Assembly: GCA_949130485.1 (NCBI GenBank)
Contig: OX422185.1
Coordinates: 3,332,304-3,396,303 of the forward strand
Reading direction: 5' to 3'
Length of the DNA stretch: 64,000 bases
From: Agelas oroides
Lineage: Eukaryota; Porifera; Demospongiae; Agelasida; Agelasidae
Part shown: positions 47,485 to 57,155 of the stretch, one piece after another
Numbering within the stretch: position 1 is the stretch's first letter
Layout of the letters: each line of letters starts with the position of its first letter
Program-made: the position numbers and the translations under genes
Notes under the pieces: generated by a model
Databases searched by the model: none
What the model was told of the DNA's origin: nothing
Seen by the model: only the letters and a program-made list of their open reading frames with translations

Positions 47485-48660
47485 GATGTGGACATTACTA
47501 AGCCAAAGATGGGATCCATCTCACATTCAGAGAAACATCGTGAACTTCCGAAACCTCCAGAGTACATGGCATTTGAAGCGTGTTACAATCAACTCATGTC
47601 CCTAGTCAGTGAGCAAGCCAATGATTGTGCAAGAAGAGCATTTTCAAGGGCACTGATTGACACTTCAAAATTGGATCATATCGGATCATCTTTGGTCACA
47701 GATGAAGTGAAAGCAGCTGAATTGCTGAGAGAAATAGGACAAATGATTCGTACCTCCGTCCCGCAAGCTTTTGAGCGGTTTCTACTAATTCTAACCACAG
47801 ACCCAGAAACTCCAGTAGTGCAACGACTAAAAAGGATGACAAATGTTTACAAAGTGGTCACTGAATTTCAGAAATTGTCTGCCGGTGAAATCAACTTGGA
47901 TGCCTTAGCGGAGGAATTCCTCAACAAAGGATTGATCACACCATCTAGCTATGAGGAATGCATTCAAACAGACGAGAGTCTGCCAAAGGCGATGATTTTG
48001 TGCAAGCAACTTTCAAAGCTGAGAGCAAGTCATCCATTTGTGAAACTATTGGCAGCTTACCCAAACACAAAAGATGTAGCTGAGGCACTAAAACGAGAAT
48101 CTGGCACTTCGTCTCCCAGTTCTGAGGATAGTTCTGGCTACCTCACTGGTCGAACGGAGGACCTGGAGAGCAGCCTTGGATCAACGTCATCGGGGGAAAA
48201 CCAAAGACCGATTGAAGACACTAAACCCTGGGAGTCAGGATTTAGTTCTGGCTACCTAACTGGTCAAATGGAAGAACTAGACAGTAGAATTGACCTGGAG
48301 AGCAGCCTTGGATCAACATCATCGGGGGAAAACCAAAGACCGATTGAAGACACTAAACCCTGGGAGTCAGGATTTAGTTCTGGCTACCTAACTGGTCAAA
48401 TGGAAGAACTAGACAGTAGAATTGAATCAAGGAACGACCAAACACTGACCAAAGATGCCATTCTCGATGCGTCAATGTACCCTTCTCTTGAATCAAGCAC
48501 TTCTTCTGACCAATTCCACTCATTGGACAGTCAAAATGGCACTATGGTCTTGGGTACGTTGAAAGAACACTTATCAGAAAGCACCCTACCCAGCTTGGAG
48601 TGTCAGAGTAGCACTGTAACTCCCTTCACAGATACATCTACGCCAAAAGTAAGCCATTGA
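47485..48660 (+). CDS. Gene B, CARD-like helical exon with internal repeats
   Basis: The exon starts in phase 0 after gttgtag. Residues ~27-115 (FEACYNQLMSLVSEQANDC to RFLLILTTDP) look like a six-helix CARD-type fold, and ~125-210 form a second related helical block (LDALAEEFLNKGLITPSSYE, FVKLLAAYPNTKDVAEALKR). A Ser/Gly-rich tail carries SSGYLTG three times within a 44-residue repeat that is present twice plus a partial copy. The exon either ends at a gtaagc donor after 48648 (phase 0) and joins the ankyrin exons, or is the last exon with TGA at 48658-48660. CARD calls rest on helix pattern only; the second block could equally be another death-fold. Confidence 0.65.
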   Translation, partial: DVDITKPKMGSISHSEKHRELPKPPEYMAFEACYNQLMSLVSEQANDCARRAFSRALIDTSKLDHIGSSLVTDEVKAAELLREIGQMIRTSVPQAFERFLLILTTDPETPVVQRLKRMTNVYKVVTEFQKLSAGEINLDALAEEFLNKGLITPSSYEECIQTDESLPKAMILCKQLSKLRASHPFVKLLAAYPNTKDVAEALKRESGTSSPSSEDSSGYLTGRTEDLESSLGSTSSGENQRPIEDTKPWESGFSSGYLTGQMEELDSRIDLESSLGSTSSGENQRPIEDTKPWESGFSSGYLTGQMEELDSRIESRNDQTLTKDAILDASMYPSLESSTSSDQFHSLDSQNGTMVLGTLKEHLSESTLPSLECQSSTVTPFTDTSTPKVSH

Positions 48661-49080
48661 TCCAACTGTATAATTATGTGGCAGCTAGTTCCAGGTAGAA
48701 ATCTGTCACAAATTTGTGATCACATTGCTGCATTCAAACTACTAATATTAGTCTCTCTCCCAGCCCTTCAGCAAGACCCCAGTAATTTAGGTGGTCAAAA
48801 AAGTAAAGAAGTTTGTAACTTGGATGCTCAATATGGAGGCTGTTTTTGGGGCAGTGAGCCTTTTGTCTTTGTTTTTGAAATGTAATAGCATTTTGAAATC
48901 TAAAAAAGAGATCTTACACATCATGGACTAGTAAAAGCTTTCAACAGAGGAGAACAAGGTTGGTAACACTTTGATGGTACTTGTAAGTCAAACCTTGATA
49001 AGCTTTAACATGAGAACAGCAGTTTTACAAACAGCCTTTATAAAGTCAAAATCGGTGTTTAGTACTGCTATGCGAAACAC

Positions 49081-49377
49081 TAGCCTCGTTCCCAGGCCGT
49101 TCCCGCCTCCAGTTTTTGATCGCTTGCAGTATGCAAAAGTGGAAGGCCTGAGAGAAAGAGTCACGTGTGTGACATCAGTTAGACATGAAGGTAGACGTGA
49201 GAGGGGCGGTGCCCGACGAAGAATCTTGAGGTCCTTCTTGTAATATCTTGTCTAAGAACTTGAGACTGTAATGTTAGAAAGACAGTGTCAATACAGCTCG
49301 TTGTTCGGTAGACTCAAGGCTGATCAATGCATAGTTTGTAAGTTACAACGATCAGGAACAGCCTGGGAACGAGGCTA
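49081..49377. mobile_element. TAGCCTCG-type Mutator-like element, 9-bp target duplication
   Basis: The ends are tagcctcgttcccaggc and its complement, and the flanks gcgaaacac (49072-49080 and 49378-49386) are identical. Confidence 0.85.
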
Positions 49378-49439
49378 GCGAAACACTGCCTTAGTTCTGA
49401 TTTCTCTTTGCTGTTTGCTGATTACACCATGCTCATGTG

Positions 49440-50057
49440 TAGCCTCATACCCAGGCTCTTGGTAGGCGGGGAGAAAAAGAGCCTGGTATCCACTGTTCGC
49501 GCATGCGCGTAATTATCCCCTGCTGAGCACGTGTTCAGGCAATAGTGGGAGGGGAACACGTAATACATATCCACGTGATTGATAGTGTGACGTATTATTT
49601 AGCAAGTATAATGCAGCGAAGAGCGAAACAACTACATACAGCTAGCGCTACACCGCCCTGACTCGCTATAAGTTCTTGCTAACAAACAGTCTATGACAAA
49701 TGGCAACACTTCGTATCACACAGACTTACCAGGCAGTAGTCGTATAAACACGTCTTTCCCCTAGCAAACGTCCAAACTGGAAGCTACCTGTACTTCCCTG
49801 AGACTCATATCAGAAGTACCGAGCCATCGGAGGGAGCTGGAGGGCGAAAAAGAACGAACAACCGAAAGACTTCCATTGTTGGTCAGAAAATTTGTGGACG
49901 ATGTAGTGGTAAGTATACGTTATGAGGTCACGGTTTTACGGATATAACACGATAGTTTCCGATTTCCCAAGATTTCTGGGAAATTAAGCGCATGCGCAAA
50001 CAGTGGATACCAGGCTCTCTCTTTCCCCCGCCCACCGAGAGCCTGGGTACGAGGCTA
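49440..50057. mobile_element. TAGCCTCA-type Mutator-like element enclosing an exon-like frame
   Basis: The ends are tagcctcatacccaggctc and the complement of tagcctcgtacccaggctc. The flanks gctcatgtg are identical at 49431-49439 and 50058-50066. Subterminal arms (caaacagtggataccaggct and its complement) are long. Inside, 49765-49908 is an open stretch with splice-like borders. Confidence 0.85.
49765..49908 (+). CDS. Candidate gene B exon lying inside a mobile element
   Basis: These 48 codons are in phase 0 at both ends, between ccctag and gtaagt. The peptide begins QTSKLEATCTSLRL and continues with a charged helix (RRELEGEKERTTERL) and LLVRKFVDDVV. The phase matches both the 48648 donor and the 50264 acceptor, so it would fit between them. 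It sits entirely within the element at 49440-50057, which makes an exonised or captured fragment possible; a chance open frame of this length is also possible. Confidence 0.35.
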
Positions 50058-50263
50058 GCTCATGTGTGAAGGAATTTATGAAGTTTGAGAAGGGGAGAGC
50101 CCAGGGACGATTTAGCTACATGTGTATGTACATGGTTCAGACAATAAAGGTCATCCTCAAACAATAAAGTTGATGTCTTGTCTCGTTGTATTGTCTCGCT
50201 GTATTGTTAGGCAGTCTCAGCTGATTGTGCACTGTCTAATAGAATGATCACTTCTTGTTTCAG

Positions 50264-50311
50264 GAGAAACCTGAGAAGTCTGCTGTGTACCCATTCCAGT
50301 TCCAAGCTGAG

Positions 50312-50342
<31 letters not shown>

Positions 50343-50734
50343 TACGTGTGTGTGTGTGTGTGTGTACGTACGTGTGTGTGTGTGTACGTACGTGTGTGTG
50401 TGTGTGTGTGTACGTACGTATGTGCATGCATGTATGTGTGTGATGCTGACCAAAATTTGTAACACATTTGTCGATAACTAAGTCATTTGGTTAACCTTTT
50501 GCTATATTTGGTGAAAATCAATTTTTAAACTAATAAAAGCCGATTATTCTTCCTTTTATGCATCAAATTTCTAACTAACAAGGCAGTCAAGTTAATAATT
50601 GTCTCTATCTCCAGGCACAAACATTATTTGATGATCCTGCTGAAAAGTTTTTGGTGGGTGTAGAGCAGAACGATCCTGCAGGCATCGACTCACTGTTGAG
50701 ACAACAAGAAGTGACCGTTGATCAAGTGCTCAAG
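50264..50734 (+). CDS. Two exons leading into the gene B ankyrin block
   Basis: Exon 50264-50311 (EKPEKSAVYPFQFQAE) and exon 50615-50734 (AQTLFDDPAEKF, then LVGVEQNDPAGIDSLL) both have AG/GT borders and phase 0. The second resembles the capping helix pair ahead of an ankyrin array. They may continue gene B after 48648 or belong to the 5' part of a new gene of the gene A type; no ATG was found that settles this. Confidence 0.55.
50312..50425. repeat. (GT)n with GTACGTAC interruptions
   Basis: A TG/GT repeat directly at the donor of the 50264 exon, broken by three gtacgtac blocks. The ORFs on both strands here are low-complexity artefacts. Confidence 0.9.
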
Positions 50735-51430
50735 GTATACTATACCATATGGTTGGTAATTTTCCTGTTTTCATTTCAAATTTCAGAAACCTTGATTTTG
50801 ATCCATTTTACAAATCATTGAAACATGAAATCACCAACCGTATGGTATACGTATGGTTTTGTTGGTTGCAGTGTCATTTTGCAAGTACTACAAAAAGTTC
50901 TGTGCTGATGCCATGCAGCTTAACGCTATTCATACGTTGTTGGTTGCAGCGCAAGAGGTATTCATGAGTCGTTAATCGCTGTGTGGATATTCATTTTGCC
51001 AACAGGCTACCATTTGATAAAGCTAATGTAGGGCAGTTGTGTGTGCCTTCTAAGAGTTATTATTTTTCCAGGAGTAGCTGCATTCATCAATATAAATCTG
51101 AGTTGCGATGGAGAGCTATATGGGAATTGGTTTAGTTGGATGTCACCCCTTGCAACACACTGTTATGCAATTATGACCGTGTTCCACCCATTCCACTTTG
51201 TCAGTATTACCTCAGCACATGATGTAACTAGGAGGGCATTTGTTTGTTGGTTGCTATGCATGAACCATGGTGACAGATTATTTCACACTTTGTGACTGTT
51301 GATCTAATTAAGGTTGCTGTGGCCTCAGGTATTTTATCAAATCAACCTAGTCAACCTATGGTCTGTCACCATGGCAATATCTTTATGGCAATTAAAGAAT
51401 TAGGGAGAGGCAAAATTTTATTTCCCCCAG

Positions 51431-51628
51431 GATGGTCGTACTGGCTTACATCTGGCAGCAGCCAGTGGTTACCATGATGTTGTGAAGGTGCTTCTATACC
51501 ACAAGTGTACTGTTGATACCCGGGATCATGGCGGCATTACTCCACTGTACCTCGCTACCTACTATGGGAACTATGAGGTTATGAAGATGCTGGTTGCGGC
51601 ATTTGCCGATGTGAACGCTGTTACCAAG
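51431..51628 (+). CDS. Exon with two ankyrin repeats (gene B or a following gene)
   Basis: The exon is exactly 66 codons, phase 0 at both ends: DGRTGLHLAAASGYHDVVKV with LLYHKCTVDTRDH, then GGITPLYLATYYGNYEVMK with LVAAFADVN. Both are good ankyrin repeats. Gene A instead uses one exon per repeat. Confidence 0.85.
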
Positions 51629-51698
51629 GTGATTTTCACTTGTCACTTCAGCTTTTCAGTCTCCCTCTTTGGGTGGGATGAGTTCCAGGTTTTGAGTA

Positions 51699-52240
51699 GC
51701 CTCGTTCCCAGGCCCCGCCCAGCTTTCTGTCGCTAGCAGTACGGTTAAGCGGGAGAGGGCCTGGTACATTTTCTCACGTGAGTGACGTCACGGGTAGAAA
51801 GACGGTAGAAAGACTTTAAGGGTGGGATGAGTTCCAGGTTTTGGGTACATATGCACGTTTTTGTTCCAATAACCATGGTGAAAAAGATTATTTGAATGTT
51901 GATCTAATTAAGGTTGCTCTGGCCTCAGGTATTTTATCAGCATATGTATGCTGTTACCAAGGTGATTTACTACTCAATCTTTTCAGTTCCCAGGTATTCC
52001 CACGATCTACTTTTAGATCGCTTACAGTGTGCAAAAACGGAGGGGGAAGGCCTGGTCCATTTTATCACGTGAATGACGTCAGTGTCTACCTAGGTAGACA
52101 GAGAGGGGGAGGGGTACCCGATCGAAAAAATGCATTTCGCGCATGCATTCTTCGTTTTGAACCAGGAGTGGTACGTTTTCACTTTGCAAACGTTCGAAAC
52201 TCCAGTGCTTGGGACGGTGGGAAGGTCTGGGAACGAGGCT
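51699..52240. mobile_element. Rearranged TAGCCTCG-type element pieces
   Basis: A left end (tagcctcgttcccaggcc, 51699 onward) breaks off near 51810 beside a duplicate of the 51665 flank (gggtgggatgagttccaggt). A right end (gggaaggtctgggaacgagg) appears at 52215-52240. This looks like two partial copies with local duplication. Confidence 0.5.
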
Positions 52241-53785
52241 ATCCGTGATGTCTCACCAAGGAAGTATTAGTTAGTATACAACATGTGGATTCATGCCAGG
52301 GCATGCAGCTGCCTTACCAGATCAACAATGGGAGCTTGATGGCTTCAATGTACTTTGTTAACAAGTACAAGTGCTGATGCTCATACCATGAATGACCCTC
52401 CTCCCACTCCTTCCAGTTCAGTTAGTTCAAAGGTGCAGAGTATCAGCAACTAGCTGGTCTTCAGTACAGCGCTTTGCAGATAGGTTGTCAGCAGTTACAA
52501 GAGCAAAGTAAACTTGTGGTCAATCAATGGTTTCATAGGCTACAAGGACTGACAGTCACGTTTTATGGTTTCTTCAAAGGACTTTAATCAACCACAGATA
52601 CACGCTGTCCGTACAACCTACCTGCAAAGCGCAGTAGCTACCTCAAAAGATAATGCAAACTACCTGTACAAGGTAGTACAGGAAATGCAACACAGAAGTG
52701 CTCACAATGTGTAATCAGTTACCTAGGCAAGAAATAAGAATGTTGCTAATATCTCTTCTACATGTACAGTGATGTTGCCTAAGTAACTAGGTTATATAAC
52801 AGTCCATAATATTAGCAACTTGTAAACAACCACTCCCAAGGAAGGAATATAATGATTAAACTTTGCTAGCTTCTGATTTATGATTTCACCCTAAATGTAA
52901 ACTTTTTAAAAATCAAATAACATTACCTCACCGGTTAATTCCCACCACAACAACTGCACACTCAGACAGTAACACTTACAAAACAAATACATTATTAGTG
53001 ATGAGATAAGAGGAAAACAAGCAAATGAGAACTCTTGTACACTACGTAAATATGGTATAAACAGTACACTAGCTATTATATAAACAATGTACTCGTGGTC
53101 TGATGTATGGAAACAGAGACTTACCCTTTCAGTAGTGACTTATGACATTTGGAATGTAATTTTTGTACTTTTCCTGCATTCTTAAGTGTAGCCTTATCAC
53201 ATCATCAAGGGAAATCCCCTTTACATCAGCTTCCTGTTATGATCCCACTGAGGAATTTCCCTCATGCAACATGGCATTTTTACCCTACTGTCTTCATTTT
53301 TGTGTGCTCATGTGAATTCATCAGGGGAAATTGTACCCATATGATATCCCTCTAAAAAGATGTAGAACTGTGGATTCAAAAATTAATTGTAAACTGCTCA
53401 TATTAATGGACTTTTTGCTCTGGTATTTGGTAGCTTGCAGAGGAGCCAGTTGTTGAGTTGTTTCCTTGGAATGTCGTCAGCTAGAGCACACTAATTGTCG
53501 CTACAACATGACATCATGGCTCTCCCTACCTGAGTGGCTTGGTCACTCGAGTGTACAGACATAGTTGTAATCTTTGTGAGCAATGGGAATCCCCCCATTT
53601 ACTCTTTCCGCCTTTGTATTGAGGAAAAGTACAATCCCCTACATTCACTTGCAGGAACTGACAATGACAGCTAATTGTACATATGATGATTCAATGCATA
53701 CACATAGTTTCCAAGAAACATGCATAGTAGAAGCAGTGATCAATTAGTTCCTGGTTAAAGTTTACATTGTACACTGACTTCCTGC

Positions 53786-53912
53786 AAGAGCGCATAATGA
53801 CGTCATATTTATTATTATTATTTTTTATTCTCCTCCCTCCCAAATAAAAATGACGTCATTATGCTATATTCTCCTCCCTCCCAAATAAAAATGACGTCAC
53901 TATGCGCTCTTG
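53786..53912. mobile_element. Short foldback element with 8-bp target duplication
   Basis: The arms aagagcgcataatgacgtca and the complement of aagagcgcatagtgacgtca flank two direct copies of attctcctccctcccaaat. cttcctgc is duplicated at 53778-53785 and 53913-53920. Eight bases would suit a hAT-like element. Confidence 0.7.
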
Positions 53913-54726
53913 CTTCCTGCAATCTAGTTTTGTTCCCAAAATCATGAATAGTACAAAATTGGAGGCATGTCATAATAAGCTAAAATTTAAGGGCTGAGAA
54001 TCAGAGTGGTGTAACCCCCAAATGTTGAGTTTCCCCCCAACTCCTAACGTGGGAATACTGTTAAAATGTGTTTCTGAAACTGCTGAAAAATTAAAAATTT
54101 TGGGCCTTTTGTTCATAGGGTATGCAAGTTGTTTATTCCATTTCTGTGCAATTCATCCAGTACTTGATTATAACTCATAATCAAGTACTGGATGAATATG
54201 AGTGGCAAAAAAGGCCTAAGAATGAGATTGTACACATGGCGTAAACTCGGGAGCATAAATACCGGTACTTTTATTTCAATTGTGCCTCTTGATGGTGCCA
54301 TGCAATCACATAGGGTACCTATATTCATGGGATACCATACCACAACGCTGAAGTGCAAATGGAGCCTTAGCGATGTACCGACAAAGCTACCGCTAGAGTA
54401 GACTGCTTGACTAGTCTGCACTTACGAACGAACCTACTGCCATCTGCTGTCAATCTTCAGCATCACTACGTGACCAACCCCCTGAACCACTGCACACAGC
54501 TTGTTGCACAACGTCGACTATAGCCAGCTTCCGTGAAGTAGTATCTCGCCATTGTTGCCCGAGCTCCAGTATTTTTTTTTTCATTATTTTTATGAGAACA
54601 AATTTGTTGCAGCTGCTCGTGGGACAGCTAAAGTTAGCTACTGCTATCTACATTTAGTCTTCAAGCAACTCCGCCCACAGACCTGATAGTACTAATATTC
54701 ATAGAGTGCTTTTATTCGGGTGGGTA

Positions 54727-54766
54727 TAGCCTCGTACCCAGGCCACGTGGCCTGGGTACGAGGCTA
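54727..54766. mobile_element. 40-bp perfect palindrome, minimal TAGCCTCG element
   Basis: Each half is tagcctcgtacccaggccac and its complement, with no loop. gggtgggta flanks it on both sides (54718-54726 and 54767-54775). It consists of nothing but the inverted ends of the family. Confidence 0.88.
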
Positions 54767-55217
54767 GGGTGGGTACTACTACAGCGGTTTGAGTTGACCT
54801 TGCTGATTTTAGCACGAAATGGATGCTCATCACAGTGCGCAGCTTCCCAACCACTCAGCGTCTTCATAGTCTCAAATTCACCCTAGTCGATAAAAGCCAT
54901 TCACAACACTCTGTGGTTGCTGTCCGTTGCGAAGGACGCCATTTTCTAATGTTGTACGCACGTGTACATGTAGTCTCGTTCCCAGGCCTAATACCGCGAT
55001 CATTTGTGCAAACCATGAACCAAAAGGCTGTGCATATGAATATAATTATGTGGTAAACTTCTTTACAAGCTGAATAGGAAGCCTAACCACATAATTATAT
55101 TCATGTGCACAGCTTTTCGGTTCACAGTTAGCAAGGTCAATGCAAACCGCTGTATTCAGGAAACTGATAGCAACAGGTACTTATATTCATAGGGTACTTA
55201 TACTCTTGAGTTTATGG

Positions 55218-55601
55218 TAGCCTCGTTCCCAGGCCCCGCCCAGCTTTCCGTCGCTATTAGTACGGAAAAGCAGGAGAGGGCCTGGTATCTTTTCTCACGA
55301 GTGACGTGAGGATAGAAAGGATGGTAGAAAGGGTTTAATTGTGCGTGGGTGCACAGGGCCCCGAACAGCCAAAGTACCAGGTAACTTACCGCACATATCT
55401 AGCTAGCGGAGGGCGATTGTCGTATACACCGAGCGTTGAGTGTGTAGTCGGTTGAACAATACGTGAAACACAGCCTGTTTGTTCAGAAAATTTCGCCATT
55501 TTCCGATTACGTCATGCTCACATGAGAAAAGATACCAGGCTCTCTCCACTTTTCCGTACTGCAAGCAACGGAAAGCTGGGCAGGGCCTGGGAACGAGGCT
55601 A
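55218..55601. mobile_element. TAGCCTCG-type Mutator-like element, 9-bp target duplication
   Basis: The ends are tagcctcgttcccaggcc and its complement. agtttatgg is duplicated at 55209-55217 and 55602-55610. The subterminal phrase gctttccgtcgc is inverted at the other end. It lies 50 bases upstream of the 55651 ankyrin exon. Confidence 0.87.
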
Positions 55602-55650
55602 AGTTTATGGTACATTTACATATAGCTTTATTACTCCTTTCCCACCCCAG

Positions 55651-55851
55651 GATGGCACCCCCGTGTTACTCCACCCTGCCTCAAAGGGGTACTCCATGGT
55701 GACAGACTATCTCCTGGAGAATGGGGCAAACCCGAACCTTGCAGACCACCTCGGAGTCACACCTCTCATAGCCGCCACTAGGAAGGGACAGAGGGACGTG
55801 GTAGCTGTACTGTTGCAACATGGAGCTGATGTCAGCCCTGTTAGTCTTGAG
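55651..55851 (+). CDS. Exon with two ankyrin repeats (gene B or a following gene)
   Basis: 67 codons, phase 0, acceptor ccccag and donor gtgaga. Repeats: DGTPVLLHPASKGYSMVTDY with LLENGANPNLADH, and GVTPLIAATRKGQRDVVAVL with LQHGADV. The second repeat is the counterpart of gene A exon 360-461 (TPLIAAASKDQRDV, LLQHGADP). Confidence 0.85.
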
Positions 55852-57062
55852 GTGAGAGCCATAGCAAGGAACAAGAACAACATTGTATTGGAACCCCTTT
55901 TAAAAGACGTCCTAAATTATGAACATCTTGCACATTTTCTAGTCTGTTGGTACATCAGATTAAAATAGTAGCACTATCTACAATCAGTATAGACCACTTA
56001 TGTCATGACATGTGATTGTGGTACCCCTAAATCAAAGGGTAGTCACTTACGTACATGTCGCCTGTAGAAGCTTTTGCCACAAGAATCAAAATGGAGTCAA
56101 GCAATCAATGCCCTTTTTAAGAGTCGATGAAGGTGGTTGACCTCTGAACAGCAAAAATCAAGGGATCAATGAAGGCACGGCTACCATTTTGTCCTTTGAA
56201 CCACTTAAATCAAGTGACCGAGAGCTTCAAAAGGGGGAAGGGGACAAGCAAGTGATCAAGTGTAGTTCTCGCCAATCAAAGATCTTGACCCTGTCACAAT
56301 TACTTCAGCAAGCGACATACCACCCCTTGTTGAATGCATTTCCTAGCAATGTTATTGATACTGTGTGCATTGCAGGATGGGATTCACGTTACTGTTCTTC
56401 AGTAAACAATCTTTGTAGATACAAGCAGTATGGGGCGAACTTGTGGCCAGGATTCTGTGTGTGCTGTGTGTAATCATGTTACCATAAACTACAATTGTAT
56501 TTGCAACAGTAGAGCTGGAATTGATGGTAAACAGCCAATAAACAGTCAATTAATATTGAAACATAGTAAACACACACTACATGAATGTAATTGTGTGGGC
56601 ACACACAGCACTATAGCAACAAAAACATTGATATATCCTGTTACGTACACAATGTTGATATTCTCATGTTACCCAGCTAATCAGTTTGTATCAGTAGAAT
56701 CAAGGGCTCCATGATTGTGTTAATCTGTCTAGTAATTATTAAACCCTGACCAGACCCTGATAATTCCTTCATTCCTAGACCTGCGCTACCTTTAGGATTT
56801 GATCACTTTCAGTTTGCAAAAGCGGCAAAGCCTGAGAGATCTCGTCATGTGCTATGATGTCGGGTAGTGTCAAATAGAAAGTAGATATGGGAGATGATGC
56901 CAGGCAAAGTAAAGTATCTTAAGGAGAAGAATCTGCCGATTCTTTCTTGTAATGTTCTTCCTAGTAATCATTAAATGACATAGTAGCTGTTGGGGGTACA
57001 AATTGGTGATATCATCAGCATGCCTTCATGAATTGAAATCTGTACATTTTTTTTCTTTCCAG

Positions 57063-57155
57063 ACCTCCAGGACGGCTCTACAAGAAGCAGTGCACAGAGA
57101 GTATACTGAGATAGTTACCATGCTCATCAAAGCTCAGTCTGCGGCAGATGAAAGA
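57063..57155 (+). CDS. Ankyrin-type exon (gene B or a following gene)
   Basis: 31 codons, phase 0, acceptor tttccag and donor gtaaga: TSRTALQEAVHREYTEIVTM, then LIKAQSAADER. It corresponds to gene A exon 1313-1426 (STTALYEAAKKKY). No later exon was found before the retrotransposon, so the gene presumably continues beyond the window. Confidence 0.75.

Larger units (their letters stand above)
51629..55650. other. 4-kb intron full of inverted-repeat elements
   Basis: No exon was recognised. It holds partial TAGCCTCG copies at about 51699-52240, the elements at 53786-53912, 54727-54766 and 55218-55601, and a hairpin at about 55008-55130. A ~50-bp phrase (gatctaattaaggttgct, then ggcctcaggtattttatca) at 51900-51945 also occurs at 51301-51343. 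Confidence 0.6.

Noticed and set aside
50207-50467. Several overlapping frames of His/Thr or Cys/Val repeats
   Set aside because: They come from the GT microsatellite and have no other content.
50870-50958. Possible exon reading SFCKYYKKFCADAMQLNAIH
   Set aside because: Its acceptor phase does not fit the phase-0 exons on either side, and the flanking phrase tatggtatacgtatggttt suggests repeat-derived sequence.
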